Assembly (NCBI GenBank): GCA_037157565.1
Contig: JAZHRO010000054.1
Coordinates: 11,391,501 to 11,455,500 of the forward strand
Reading direction: 5' to 3'
DNA: 64,000 nucleotides
From: Thalassia testudinum
Lineage: Eukaryota; Streptophyta; Magnoliopsida; Alismatales; Hydrocharitaceae
Shown: positions 45,458-57,854 of the stretch, piece by piece
Layout of the letters: the number at the start of each line of letters is the position of its first letter
Numbering within the stretch: position 1 is the first letter of the stretch
Made by a program: the position numbers and the translations under genes
The notes under the pieces: model-generated
The model's input: the letters and a program-made list of their open reading frames with translations, nothing else
The model's database searches: none
What the model was told of the DNA's origin: nothing

Positions 45458-47537
45458 GTCTCTCTCTCTCTCTGTATACTGCTCATAGGAAGCTCTCCCA
45501 GAGCCAGGTTATCGGGTCGGGTAGCGTACCCGTGACCAGGCGCACCGGCGTGGGTGGTGCACGAGGTGTGCTGGGTAAACGGGTCCACCAGGTCCGCGTG
45601 GCGTGGGTCGCGGACGAGGCGGGCGAGTGGGCAAGGGGACCTCACCCCGTGTTCTGAGGCGCTTAAGAGAAAACACAAATTCAACTTAAATGGGTGCGGC
45701 GCTTCGAAATCCCACGATGTGGGACTAAAATTTGTCCCTTCTCATGCGCGCCTGCAGGAAGAACGCGCCCTTGCCTCAGCAGCTGCGTCCTCGCTTCTCT
45801 TCGCAAACCAGCTGACTGCCTTCACACAACTCGCCCGCCTTCGCAGCAACTGAAATCCTGGAGCCCCGGAGCCTGGAGCTCTGAAGAAGCTGCTTCAATG
45901 TGGAGTCAATGGAGGTCGAGCCTTAGAACCTGTCAGACACGAATACGGCCTCTCGGCCTAATCAAACTACTGGGGAACCTTCGCCGTGGCACGGTGAAGG
46001 TGTTGAGCTGTGCGGCAGGCTGCAGGGTGGCCTAGGCGTGCGTGCCTAGGTCGTCCTGTGGCCGGAAAAGTGGGTGTGTTCGGTGGCGTGTTAAGTGAGT
46101 GTGGAGGGACTGTAGAGGGGCGGAGGGCGTTCAGTGTGATGAGGCGGAGCTTGTGGGACGGTCGGCGAGTTGTGTGGAGCTGCGGATCGACGGGGCCAAC
46201 TCACCAGAGGGTGGCCGGAGACGGGGAAGGTGATGGTGGTCAGGGTCAGTCGAGGGTCGATTTGAATGAAATAATGTGGGGAAAAGAAAGAGGGGAAGAT
46301 TGGGAGTAATTGCAACCTACTTGCAGGGACGAAGGGGGCCGGAGAGGCAGACAGCCGTATCAATTGTCGCCGGAGAAGAAATACCCAGAGGGAGAGAGTG
46401 GCGGCGAGGAAGAGGGCAGGGAAGTGCCGGCGGGTACAGCACGACGCAGGAAGAAGCAGCGAAGGTGGCTCTGCTGCTGGTATTACAGCAGAGCGACGAG
46501 AAGGAGGAGGAGCCGCCGGAGCTGGTGGGTTCCTGTCGGAGTGGGGAGAGAGGAAGGGTTGGGGTTTTCTCCGTCAAGACCAAGCTGGGAGAATCGGCTG
46601 GCGACGCTGGCCTTTATAAAGGCGGTGGCGGAGGGGTGGGCGCAGGGAGGCGACGTGCCTCCCTCGCCGGAGAATGGCCGGAAGTGCCTTCTGCGCGTTC
46701 GCACGGAAGGTGTGGGCGAGGACAGAAGGCATGACGGTGTCCCTACGACAGCAGACGTCGCAGGAAACACCGGGTTCAATCTGTAGGGCGCCTCCCATAC
46801 CCTGTGCGGCGCCATGCTCCGCGCAAAGTTGCCGGAGCATGGCGCTGCGCAGAGACTTGCAGGAGGGACCTGAATGCAAAGAATGACGAAGAAACTAGGG
46901 GTCAAAATGTAAGGGTTTCGAAAGTTGAGGGTCAAAAAGTAATAGTTGAGGACCAAATTGCAAAGTCGGTAAGAAGGCTTCTTCTTAGGCTCAAGTTTTT
47001 ATGCATGACTAAATGGGACCTACGAATTCTAATGGTGAATTTTATTTCTAGGTCAGACCTTATTTGATCGGTCAATTTACGTAAAAATCCAAATTAAATC
47101 ATTAATTGGGCATGGTTCTCAATGTAGGTCAAAATGGATTTCCATGACCAAATTGAAGGTTCTAAACCCTAGAGATTATTTTTCTATGAATTTTAGAGGG
47201 TTTAGTCGATTTTACCCTGTCTCGAACCTTGTGAATTGAAGTGGGTTTGTTTTTAGGGTTACAGAATGTCATTTAATTCCTTAGAGTTGCTGTAGCTCTT
47301 GTTGAATCAGATCATCCCGCTTTCCTTCTTATTAGGTTAGTTTGACCTATGTTTGGATCCTTAGTTACCCTGTTTGCAGATGGTGTTGGTGAAATTACAT
47401 TTTTACCCCTTATGACTTGTTTTCTTGTTAAACTCAGAATTCTCTGAGTCAAGCCTTTCTTTGAGTTATGTAGGAGCTTTTTCTCGCGTATCTAGGTTAG
47501 ATTGTGCTAGTTAGGGTTCATGATGAGGTTCTCATCA
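45458..47537 (-). repeat. ATH-2 5' LTR, second part
   Basis: Resumes GTCTCTCTCTCTC as in the left LTR at 36263 and continues to TCATCA at 47537. TATA motif at 46612-46621. The U3 hairpin near 46683-46715 is partly eroded. The frames of 152-158 codons are unsupported. Confidence 0.8.
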
Positions 47538-47542
47538 CTTTA

Positions 47543-48051
47543 CGCACTTGCTCTCCCGCCGTAGTTCACGAGAGCGACGTTGCGCCGTCGCGTGGCTCAC
47601 ACACCCGCGTCATCGATTCGACACACTCCTTGCAAAGGGGAGTTTCCTAAGTCCTATAGAAGCTAGGTTTAAATCTTTCTTGGCTCCATAGGACTATATT
47701 TGTTATTTTACTTTGTTATTTGGTTGGGTATTCGCTTTGAGAATTTCCGTCTCCTTCGTGGGACAAAATCCTTCTCGTGAAGAGAAGGGGTTGAGGAACG
47801 CTACCCTCGCACTTGTAGCGTGGTTGTAATTGAGGTTAAATCACCATCGTTTAAGTGATTCGTTTAGTGAATTTGATCAACTTTGTTGATCGGTAAATCC
47901 TAACTCGAGAGGGTTAGGTGGTGGTTTTCACCCGATTTGGGTTTCCACCTAAAAATTATTGTGTACCTTGTGTGATTGAATTTTTGTGAGATTGTTTATA
48001 TTATATTTCCGCAATTTATTATGTCACCCCCTCCTAGTAGGGGAATCTATA
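47543..48051 (+). mobile_element. COP-2: solo LTR, second part
   Basis: Matches COP-3 44805-45290 and the complementary COP-1 segment, including GGGTTAGGTGGTGGTTTTCA and the terminal TCACCCCCTCCTAGTAGGGG. Followed by TSD GAAGG (48052-48056). Confidence 0.75.
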
Positions 48052-48056
48052 GAAGG

Positions 48057-49044
48057 TTTCTGCATAAACAAGGGAACTGAGGCTCGGCCTCGAGGAGAGT
48101 GAACTTCTAAAGGGGGTTTCATGGACCTCCTATCAAACATACACTGATGGAGAAGATGAGTTTAGCAGGTGCTGGACCCAATCAAGACATCCAAAATGTT
48201 GGGTGACTATAGAGGTGCGGGGCAGATGGACCCCTTAGTCAAAAGATCGACCACCTGAGAATTACTTGGGCAGCAAGAGAGGGTGAGTCCCGCGAAGACC
48301 CCTACGCGGTAGAGCATCCCCATGGGTTACAGGGTTTCCCCCACTCAACCTCTCTTGTCACTGAGATTCCAGGTAGACCAGAATGGGGATCTTGACCTCT
48401 TAAGTCCACCACTTTTAGTTTAAGATCAGGGTGCTTAGATTTTCACTTGAACTTTAGGCTTTTTGAGTGTAAAGAGTGACCTAAGTTGAAGGTTGGTTGA
48501 CCTAAGAGGTCAATTTCACCTGCTAGTTCTTTTGAGAGCTTATTAGGTCTTGTCTTTTAGGGTTCAAGTGTTTTTAGAGAAACAATTACTTAAGGTTTTT
48601 CTGAATAGGTATTTTCAATCAATAGCTTAGGTACACTTCTTTTGGGATTTCTCAATTCTTGATTAAGGAGTGTGTCTCTAAAACCCTAGTGTTAATTCCT
48701 ATGTCGGCTCTACTTGGTCCAGTTAACTCCTTGTTGGGTAATTAGGGCTCATGCAAGAAGGTGTTAGCCCTTAAATACCCTTAATAGTGTGTGCAGGAAT
48801 AGTGTTTTGAAAACATGCAGCTGTTACTAGGTATGAAAGACAGGTTATACCTATATTGTTTATTCTTTTCTTTTTCTTCCTCTTTAGAATTTAGGAGTTA
48901 ATAGTGAGAGGATAGAAATCACCTGTCCTTGGAGTGGTTGTTGTGTGGCTGCTTCTTGATTTTCCTGTACCTGCACACAAAAGAGAGAAGAGATTATTAG
49001 AAACTCACAAATAGATATTTTATAGCTTCTAGAATAGCCGTTGC
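48057..49044 (-). other. ATH-3/4 5' leader
   Basis: Continues the interior after COP-2. Homologous to the ATH-1 and ATH-2 leaders, including AAGACCCCTACGCGGTAGAG. No ORF of note. Confidence 0.6.
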
Positions 49045-49062
49045 TCCCCGGCAACGGCGCCA
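49045..49062 (-). other. ATH-3 primer binding site (tRNA-Asp), perfect
   Basis: Plus strand TCCCCGGCAACGGCGCCA, an 18 of 18 match to the plant tRNA-Asp 3' end, three bases from the LTR at 49066. Confidence 0.85.
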
Positions 49063-49065
49063 AAA

Positions 49066-51076
49066 TGGTAGCGGAATGCGTGGTAGCCTCCTTTTTCTGT
49101 CTTGTTGTGTCTTTATGTTTATTATAGTTTAAGTACAGTCATTATAGCATAAGACAAAACGGCTACCAGATTACTACCAAAAAAATTTTTACTCGGAACA
49201 AGATTTTCCTGAGGTCAAACTCAGGGAGCAACTATGTTTCTAGAAGACTAAATAAAATCTCTATTATGTTACAAAAATAAGAGAGAGAGTGAGATCTTGG
49301 CTTCTTCTTCTTCTCTTTCTCTTTTCTTCTTCTTCTTCTTCCTTGGCCATTTCTCTTCTTCTTTCTTTCTTTGTTCTTTGTTCTTTCTTCTTCCTTGCTT
49401 TCTTCTTTTCTTCTTCTTCTGCCTTCTTTTGTTCTTCTTTTCTTTTCTTTCTTTCTTTCTGGCGGTAATGTCTTCTTCCTTCTTTTTTCTTCTTTTCTTC
49501 TCTACCTTCTGCAGCTGTGGTGATTCCGACGTCTGATGCTGTGCTCAGACGACTTATCTGTGGCTTTGCTACAGTGCCTTCCTTCTTTTCTTCTTCTTCT
49601 TCTGTTTCTCTCCTTCCTTCCTTCTTCTTTTCCTTCCTGTCTTCTTCTTCTTCAGCTGCCCTAAGCGGCTAAGGCTTCGGCCGCTTCTCTTCTTCTTTTC
49701 TTCCTGCACGCTCACACAAGGGTCAGAGCAAAACCTACCCCTACCCTTCCCCGTGTCTCTCTCTTTCTCAGATTTCTCTCTTAGGACTACCCTCCCAGAG
49801 CTGGGTAATCGGGTGCGGACATCGCGCCCGGGACTAGGCCCACCGGCGTGCGGTGGTGGGCGAGGAGTGCGCAGTTTGGGTAATCGGATCCTGCCCAGAC
49901 TCGCGGGGCGTGAGCGCGGGCGTGGGCGAGCAAGCGCATGGCACACTGTGTGCGGGGGAGGGACCTGACCCCTGTGTTTGAAGGTGATAAGCCTTAGGCA
50001 CCTTTTCAATTTAAGTGCGGGCGCCTGGCCACGCACTTCCGAAATTGGCGCCCGCAGGAGAGCGACCAACCGCCAATTGAGGCAGCCCGTAAGGCCTTCG
50101 CCCAGCTGCAGGCCTGGGTGTCTTCGCGACTCCTGCCCGTGCGACCTGGGACGCGCACCTGGGTTGGAGGGTGCCTGCAGCTGCAGGTGAAGCTGCTGCA
50201 GCTAGTCAACAATGGCGGCGAGGGGCGCGAACCTGAAATTCGCACGGAAGGCATGGTGGTCGACAGAGGTCGTGGGCGGGTCCCTGCGATAGAGGACGTC
50301 GCAGGGAACCCCACTTCTGTTCTAGAGGACGGTAACCCTACTCTGTGTGGTGCCATGCTCCACGTAAGGTCGCCGGAGTATGGCGCTGCGCAAAGTTGCA
50401 GAGAGGACCGTTCTACAAAGAATGATGAAAAGATGGGGCTCTAAATGCAAGGGTTTCAAAAGATAAGGGTCAAAAAGTAAATGAAGAGGACCAAATTGTA
50501 AAGTCGGTCAAGGTGGTCTCTTCTTAGGCTCAAGTTTTTATACAAGACTAATTTGAACCTAAGGATTTTAATGGTAAATTGTAATTCTAGGTTGGACCAT
50601 GTTTGACTGACCAATTTACGCAAAAACCCAAATTAAGTTATTAGTTGGGCATGGTTATCTTTTTAGGTCAAAATAGGTTTCTAAGGTCAAATTGAAGGTT
50701 CTAAACCTTAGAGAATATTTTTCTATGAATTTTATAGGGTTCAGTTGATTTTTATCCTGCCTCAAACCTCGTGAATTGAAGTGGATTTGTTTTAGGGTTA
50801 CACAATGTCATTTAATTCCTAGAAGTTGCTACAACCCTTTTTAGATCAGATCATCACACTTTCCTTCTTGTTAAGCTTGTTTGACCTGTGTTTGGATCCT
50901 TAATTACCCTGTTTGCAAACTGCATTGGTGAAATTGCAGTTTTACCCCTTATGATTTATTTTATTCTTAAACGCAGAATTCTTTGAGTTAAGCCTTTCTT
51001 TAGGTCATGTAGGAGCTTTTTCTCACATATCTGGGTTAGATTGTGCTAGTTAGGGTTCATGATGAGGTTCTCATCA
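49066..51076 (-). repeat. ATH-3 5' LTR (right), with internal deletion
   Basis: Starts TGGTAGCGGAATGCG as at 7309 and ends TCATCA followed by TSD CGTTG. At 2011 bp it is shorter than its partner. About 624 bp equivalent to 8522-9145 are missing at the junction CTGAAAT/TCGCACGG (near 50238), which removes TATA and much of the transcribed part, and 24 bp are missing near 50042. This LTR is unlikely to be an active promoter. Hairpin arms GACGTCTGA / TCAGACGAC lie at 49528-49553. Confidence 0.85.
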
Positions 51077-51081
51077 CGTTG

Positions 51082-51101
51082 GCTGCTCAATTTCCTTGCC
51101 A
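51082..51101 (+). repeat. ATH-A: last ~20 bp of the solo LTR
   Basis: After the ATH-3 TSD the sequence GCTGCTCAATTTCCTTGCCA completes ATH-A, ending in CA, comparable to the ATH-D terminus. The exact end is uncertain. Confidence 0.4.
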
Positions 51102-53201
51102 GAACATGGTTATACAATCTGTAGTCATCTAACACTGAGTAGAGTGGTGGTTAAGCCATTTACATGCAATTTAACTTAAAGAAACAAGCAAGTAACTAAT
51201 CATTCATTTCCATTTATCTTTACTAGGCGTTTCTGTTTCCGTTATTCTAATAAGGATACACAATTTTTCTTAATCCTCTTGCTCCTTAAGGGAAGGATCT
51301 TGATTGCAGTTTATTCCGTGATGTAAGATGTACATGTGGTACTCTCCTGGCTGGGAGAGCCCTCGTGGTAGTCCTACACTCGGTTTATCACCTCGAGGTC
51401 ACGATCGCAACGTAGCGATGACTACAGCACGCACGATAAGCGCACGGGTAGCTACCCCGTACTGACACGCGGTCAGTTGTTTCTGCTAACAGGTACACCC
51501 AAATGTACAACACATAACAGAACAGGGGTCTCGCCCCTCAACAGTCTGCGCACCCTCGCCCGACTATCCTGGTTTGCCCAATGGGCCTAACAAGAGTCGG
51601 TGTAGGGCAGTTAGTCCTAACCCCGAGCCCCATGGGCGACTGGCTCCCCACTACACTAAAATAACTAGAGTCGGTGTAGGGGACCATTCCTAACCCCGGG
51701 TTTCAACTCGAGGGCGGCTTGCTCCCCATTACACTAAAGTGATGGTAGCTCCCCATTACACGAGGGCCAGCTCACTTTCCATGCAAAAGGGATAGTTGCT
51801 CTCCTCGGTACCGCGCACTCGACGGCCAGCTCACTTCCCTTCTGCATACGATATTCGTTCCATATACATGAGTTCCCTTTCTAGTTTCCCCATAGGGTTC
51901 ATGCATTGTATTCAGTTCATTTCATTTCACGACATGCATATATCGTTGTTCGCAACTTGGTTCTCAACCATATAACAGGCAGCTCGTAATTTAATAACTA
52001 AAAGAAGCATCGCATCATGTAATTATTCATTTGCTAGTATTAAGAGTTCTAACATGCATTTCAAATTAAACTGTGTGTCTCAAGCAATGTTTATTCACTC
52101 AATTCTGCCCTATGGTTCATCTCATATCCTAGGGTTCAATCAATTCATTATAAGATAGCATGCACTTAATTAATTAATTCATAATATTTAAAAAAATCAT
52201 TCTACCGGGGTATACGGGTAGAATAGGGGCTCAAATCGCAAATCTAGTCGTCTCCGCGAGCCCTGTATATTCTATTGGCTGGAGTTCTATACAATTGACC
52301 AAACACATCAAATGAGTTCAAAACTGTATACAAGTGACACTAACACGTAGAGAAACTCGAACGGAAACTAACGATACTTCGTTTGTGCAAAACCAACTCC
52401 ATTTGGATCCTAAACGGGCCAAAAATGAGCATACTGACTAAAATCAGACATCTGGGATTGGACCCAGACGTCTTAAACGACCTCAGAATTTCACCTTGCT
52501 TTCCCGCGGCTTCCTCAAACATCCGAACGCCTTTGCAGCCATCTGAGGGAGATCCCAGACGTCAGACACTCCCTCCGGTCCTCTAGGAGTGCAGTTAGAC
52601 TTCTAGCACTGTCTCTGGACGTCCTAAAGCACCTCGAAAGATGCGCCATGCACTTTTCCCATGTCCTGTACCTGCGCATGCATGCGGGTTTAAAAAGCGA
52701 CACGTAAAAAGAAGATGTACGTGCATGTGGCTCGTATAGAGCACGTACCTCGGCACCCTGCGTGCTATCAGACATCCGACACTAGCTTCGGATGTCCTGA
52801 GGATCCTCCAGACGTTTGGATATGGTCCCAGACGTCTGATATTGCTGAAAATGGTTTCGCAGTACCCCCTGTGAGCTTTCTCTTCCCACTTCCCTTTACC
52901 CGCAGAGACCGCAGCAGCTCCTCCAGCGGTTGCAAGAGGTCGTGGAGCTCCTCTCCACAAGCTCCCTTGGCCGCACCTCCTCTCCCGAGCTCCTCCAAGC
53001 TCTTCGTTCTCCCTCTCCCTTGCCCACGCTCTCCCTTCCTTTCACGCTCTCGTTCTCCCTCTATCCCGTGCTCCTCTGTCTCGAGCACCCCTCCTTCCTC
53101 CCTACTTGTTGCTGTAAGGGGGACGGAGAAGGAGGTGGTTGCCGGCAGGTGGTGGGGGACGAAGATGGAGGTGGAGCTGGTGGAGAACGAAGGTGTGGGG
53201 G
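51102..53201 (-). repeat. TEK-I: old Del/Tekay-type LTR, main part
   Basis: Aligns in reverse orientation to TEK-1 and TEK-K LTRs and directly to TEK-H (53202 on). Landmarks: CACTGAGTAGAGTGG (51133), GGTACTCTCCTGGCTGGGAG (51337), GCGCACGGGTAGCTACCCCG, TGCGCACCCTCGCCCGACTA. It contains degenerate short repeats (TCGGTGTAGGG and CTCCCCATTACACTAAA motifs, 51590-51770) and scattered decayed GACGTC/GACATC sites (52440-52830). It is interrupted at 53201 by TEK-H and after 58634 by TEK-1; its 5' end lies outside the window. The 176- to 182-codon frames at 52715-53316 are incidental. Confidence 0.65.
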
Positions 53202-55178
53202 TGTTACGACCCGGTTCCCGAATCCCTACAGGATACGAGACCTGACCGACTAGACTGATCCCAAGGCCCAGTCGTCCAACGAGAAAGTAACCAAAAAATA
53301 GGAAAGTAAACCACATTCACTATACTAAGCAACTAGCAGTAACAAAAGTACAGCAGTAAAGAAGTAAAACTACTACAGTACACACCACCACAATAATATA
53401 AAAGTAAACGGGTACAAGAATATAAAGTACAAAATGTCAGAGTACAGAGGTGCAAGAACTACTCACTACAACTGAAAAAGGAGTACAACAGAAAGCTACA
53501 ACTACTGGGCTCTATTGGGCCCAGCACCCTCTGCAGTCGTGGCTCTGGCTGCTCAACACCTAGACCAGAAAAGGGGTTGTGAGTACAAAACGTCAAGGCA
53601 CTGAGTAGAGTGGCAACCAACTAACTAAAGTAGTAAAGGTGGACAGGTAGCTGTTGTTTTTCAATTTCTTTCTTTCTTTAACTAATTTTTCTTTCTTTCA
53701 CCACTTGGTTTATTTATCAGGTCTCTTTCTTGATCTCGAATATTCCTTTTGGGAACGATCTTGATTGCAGTATCTTCCGAAGAGTAGAAGTCGCACGTAG
53801 TGCTCTCCTGGCCAGAAGAGTCCCCCGTGATGGTCCTACACCCAGTCAACCACCCCAAGGTCACGGATAGATGTAACGGTGACTACGACACGCGCGATAA
53901 ACACACGGGTAGCTACCCCACACTAGCACGCGGTTAGTCGTTTCCGTTAGCAGGTGCACCCAAAGCACAGCACAGAACCAGTATAGGGCATAGCTTTCTC
54001 AGTAACAGGGGTCTAGCCCCTAAGAACCAAACAGGTGTCTTGCCCCTCCACAGTCCGCGCACTCTCTCCTGACTACCCTAGTTTGCCTAGTGGGCCTAAC
54101 AAGTCGGTGTAGGGTGGCTAGCTCTCTCCCTACACTAGTAGCTCTCCCTAGTACTATGTACACGAGGGCCAAGAAGTCGGTACAGAGTGGCCAATCCTAA
54201 CCCTGGGTCCCTACCCAAGGGCGGTAAGCTCCGCTCTGCACTAAACAGGGGGGACAGTCCCTCTCCTTGGTACTCCATACTCAAGGGCCAGCTAACTTCC
54301 CTACTCACATTTCCAATTCCATTCCATTTATTTCCAAGAGTTCTACTCCTAATTCCCCATAGGGTTCATGCTCATATTCCTTATGTCATTCCATACCAGG
54401 TTTCATCATTTCTATTCCCATTCTCAGGTTATACACATGCAATTTGTAATTCTATCGTTCACATTTCTATATTCAGTTTATTCTCAGATAGCTCGTGTTT
54501 CCAACATTCACCTTTTCATTTTCAAATTATATACATGCAACTCATATTATGTGTGTGACAGGAAAATTACATTCAACAATTGACTAGCACAAGTACTACT
54601 ATTTCGCAGGCAATTGTTATTCATTTACATGCATTTGTTATCATTTTATCTACTCTTTCAAAACTGCAATCCATTCATTCAATACAGATATTCTAGTATT
54701 TCTAGTCTTAGGATTCATACAACATCCTAGGTTCTAATCATTCATTCCACACATGCATTTAGGTTTTAATTAAATTAAGGGGAAGCTACTCTACCAGTAA
54801 ACCCAGGAGTAATGGGGGCTTGAACGGCAGGCTCACGTGTCTCAGTAAGCCCTGAACCTGCAACAGAAACCAGTCTTATCACAAGGATCAATCACAAGAG
54901 AATACTCAGAACAGTATAGAAAGTCTTCTAACAAATAGAGTAATTCATATGGGAAACATCGATATCTTAATTACGGAAATTAGACCTCAAACGGACCCTA
55001 AATGGGTCAAAAACAATGTTTCTAACTCAAATCAGACGTCTGGAACAACTTCCAGATGTCTTAAAAGTGTTCAGTGCCATACCTCAAGTCCTACGCTACT
55101 CCTCAGACGTCCAAGGACTCCGCAGGACCATCTGGACCCAGTTCCAGATGTCCGACCATCTCTCCGGACGTCTGGAAG
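53202..55178 (-). repeat. TEK-H: solo LTR, first part
   Basis: Starts TGTTACGACCCGGTTCCCG. TSD GGGGG at 53197-53201 and 58624-58628. Split by TEK-K after GGAAG (55174-55178). Total LTR length is about 2.75 kb, minus orientation. GACGTC sites lie at 55034-55173. Confidence 0.8.
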
Positions 55179-57849
55179 TGTAACGAGCGTGTGGCGCAGA
55201 GGTCTTTTAAGACGTCTGGAGGGTTGTCCAGACGTCTGACCAGACGTCTGGGATAGTTTCCAGACGTCTGGAAATCCGTTATTTTCGACACACGCGAGTC
55301 GTCTGCGCGCCTAAGCGCGCAGACCGCATATTCGCCCTTCCTCCCTTCTGCGGCTGCAGGATTCCCCTGCCGCGAATCCTTCTCTCTCCTCTCCGCGCGG
55401 CCTTAAAAGGGCACGCCTCCCCTCCCGTCTCTGCCGTCTCCTTCTTCTTCTCCTTCAGCCAGTGAGCGTAAGCGTGAGCGCGAGCGCGAGGGCGGCAGCG
55501 GCGGCCGCCGTGAGCGCGGAGGAGGTGCGGCGTGCGAGAGCGGAGCTCTGCCGTGAGGGCGAGCTCGCCGGAGCGGCTTGGCCGGCAGGCGGAGGGCGCA
55601 GGGGGCGCGGAGCGACGCGGAGAGGGACCTGCTGCGGTTTGAGCAGCAGACGCGTGAGGTACGACGCGGGCGGCGTCGCGAGCGGAGGCCGAGTAGCGCC
55701 CTGATTCTGGAAAAATTTCCAGAATCAGACGTCTGGGTTGATAGGCAGACGGCGAGGACGACGTCTGGTAGCTCATACAGACGTCTGAAAGGTGTGTATT
55801 CCGCTTTCTTCTTCCTTCCTGTCGACTGACCGTACTGAGGGAGGCAGTTGGTTGTGCGCAGGTTCGCTGATTCGCCATCCTTTGCGAATCAGACGTCTGG
55901 AAGTTGTACCAGACGGCGAGAGTGACCTCCAGACGTCCGGGGTGACCATCGGACGTCTGGGAGCTAGGACAGACGTCCCCGCAGACTTCTGGACGTCTAG
56001 GAAACCACGCTGAACAGGTAATTCTCTGATCCACTGTTTAAGACGTCTGGAAGAAGTTCCAGACGTCTGATTTTGCACAGTATCGTCTTTTTCGACCCGT
56101 TTAGGGCCCGTTCGGGCTCCGTTTTCCGCGATTTGAGTTGCGCTCTTTTCAGAATTAATTCCTCTACCCGTCTACAGTAGCTATACACTATTTTGAGACA
56201 CTCCTTGTGTTTGATCCTTGTGATAGGACCTTGTTCAGTTGCAGTCTTGAGAGTCGCGAAGGCACGCGGGATTTCCGATCACGCCCCCATTACTCCCGTT
56301 GTACCTGGTAGAGTGGCTTAAGTTTATTATTAAAATCTGTTAAAGTATGGAACCATAACTAGAATCTAGGACATTGCATCAATCCTAGGAATGAGAAATG
56401 TATGGAATGATAGCTCCTAGGTGATGCATGAATCCTAGGGCTGGAAAACTAGTTGTATGCTAGATCCTAGGATGTGGCATGAACCCTAGGATGGAAAAAC
56501 TAGTGGAATGTATAATACTGCAGTCTTCGAAAAATGGAAAGGAATATAAAGCTACCTGTAAATTGAATTAACAGCTGTCTGTTATGAATAAAGAAACATG
56601 ATTGAGATCCTGGATTGTGAGAATGTGAAACTGGAAAGTGAAACATATGATGTTCTGAGATAAAGAGCTGGAACCCTACGGGGAATTAGGAGTGGAACTC
56701 CTGGAAAGAAAAAGGAATGGAACTGAGATGTAGTTTGTACTGTCTCTTGGGTACACAGTACCAAGGGAAGTACCTGTACCTGTTTAGTGCAGAGTGGGGC
56801 CAGCTACCCCAGGGACCCGGGGTTAGGATTGGCCGCTCTGTACCGACTTGTTGGCCCTCGTGTACGTAGTACCGAGGAGAGCTACTAGTGTTAGGAGAGT
56901 ACTAGCTACCCCACAGGCCCCGGGGTTCTGCTAGCCTCCTTTACCGACTTGTTAGGCCCACTAGGGCAAACCAGGGTAGTCAGGCGAGGGTGCGCGGACT
57001 GTGGAGGGGCAAGGCCCCGGTTTGGTTACTGTGGAGGGGTTGGACCCCTGTTACTGAGAGGGCTCTGCCCTGGTTCTGTGCTGTGCTTTGGGCGCACCCG
57101 TTAACGGAAACGACTGACCGCATGCCAGTGCGGGCTAGCTACCTGTGCGTTTATCGCACGTGCCGTAGTCACCGTTACGTCTGTCAGTGACCTTGGGGTG
57201 GTTGACTGAGGGTAGGATCACCACGGGGGACTCTCCCAGCCAGGAGAGCACCACATGCTACTTCTACTTTTGGAAAAGACTGCAATCAAGATCGTTCCCA
57301 CGAGGACATTCGAGATCAAGTAAAGGATCTGAGAAATAAATGAAATAGTGAGAAAATTGAAAGATGTGAATAAAGGAAGTAATAGAACATAACAGCTACT
57401 GTACACTCTACTGTGGTCTTTAGTTAGTTTGCCACTCTACTCAGCGTTTTGCTGACGTGTTACACTCGTTACCTTTTTCAGGACCAGGTGTTGAGCAGCC
57501 AGGGTCGGCGGCTGCAGAGGACGTTGGGCCGAGTAGGGTCTAGTAGAGTTTACCACAGTCTTTTGTACCTCTTTTGTTTCTGTTCTAGTGAGTAGTTTTG
57601 TTTCCGCTGTACTTTCTTTACCTGCAGTTTGTGTTATATGATAAATGTTGTTCTACTGTTGTGGTGGTACCTACTGTAGTAGTTTCTTTTCCTTACTGCT
57701 GTACTTTCTTACTGTTAGTTATATTCATGCTGAATGTGGTTTATTTTACTGTCTTTTGGTTACTTCCTCGTTGGACGACTAGGTCTTGGGATTAGTCGAG
57801 TCGGTCCGGTTCTCGTGTCTCGTAGGGACTCGGGAACCGGGTCGTTACA
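55179..57849 (+). mobile_element. TEK-K: solo Del/Tekay-type LTR, 2671 bp
   Basis: TGTAACGAGCGTG to ...GGGTCGTTACA with perfect TSD GGAAG (55174-55178 and 57850-57854). Closely similar to the TEK-1 LTR. TATA-like TTAAAAGG near 55402-55409. GACGTC palindromes lie both upstream (55199-55270) and downstream (55728-56070) of it. No interior. Confidence 0.88.
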
Positions 57850-57854
57850 GGAAG

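Larger units (their letters stand above)
35568..47537 (-). mobile_element. ATH-2: Athila-type non-autonomous element with acidic ORF
   Basis: LTRs begin TGTTAAC (plus strand) at 35568 and 42900. The TSD is CTTTG (35563-35567) versus CTTTA (47538-47542); the uninterrupted COP-3 has a G at that base, so the A is a later mutation. The interior 38350-42899 is only 4.55 kb, has a tRNA-Asp primer site and Athila leader and 3' region, but no gag, protease, RT or integrase. It carries a ~570-residue acidic ORF with one stop. The right LTR is interrupted by COP-3. Mobilisation in trans by an ATH-1-like element is inferred. Confidence 0.85.
7309..51076 (-). mobile_element. ATH-3: outermost Athila-type non-autonomous element with nested insertions
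   Basis: Left and right termini are two closely similar LTRs starting TGGTAGCGGAATGCG, and the insertion is bounded by the perfect TSD CGTTG (7304-7308 and 51077-51081). Minus orientation: primer site 49045-49062, 5' LTR 49066-51076, 3' LTR 7309-9694 (incomplete). The 43.8-kb span is mostly later insertions: ATH-4, ATH-D, ATH-1, COP-1, COP-2, ATH-2 and COP-3. The remaining interior (29102-29290, 31003-34410, 48057-49065; about 4.6 kb) equals the ATH-2 interior in length (4.55 kb). It carries no gag-pol, only an acidic ORF. The 3' LTR ends at the ATH-4 insertion point and its remainder is absent, implying a later deletion that fused ATH-4 and ATH-3 interiors. Confidence 0.8.

Noticed and set aside
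49045..49062. tRNA-Asp gene fragment
   Set aside because: Only the 18-bp 3' end complement is present, next to an LTR; it is a primer binding site. No cloverleaf sequence was seen in the window.
52715..53316. Overlapping 176- and 182-codon frames at the TEK-I/TEK-H junction
   Set aside because: They cross the insertion junction of two LTRs on opposite strands and show no domain.
55279..56034. 251-codon minus-strand frame in TEK-K
   Set aside because: Antisense to the LTR, includes the repeated TCxRRL/QTSG residues from GACGTC arrays, no domain.
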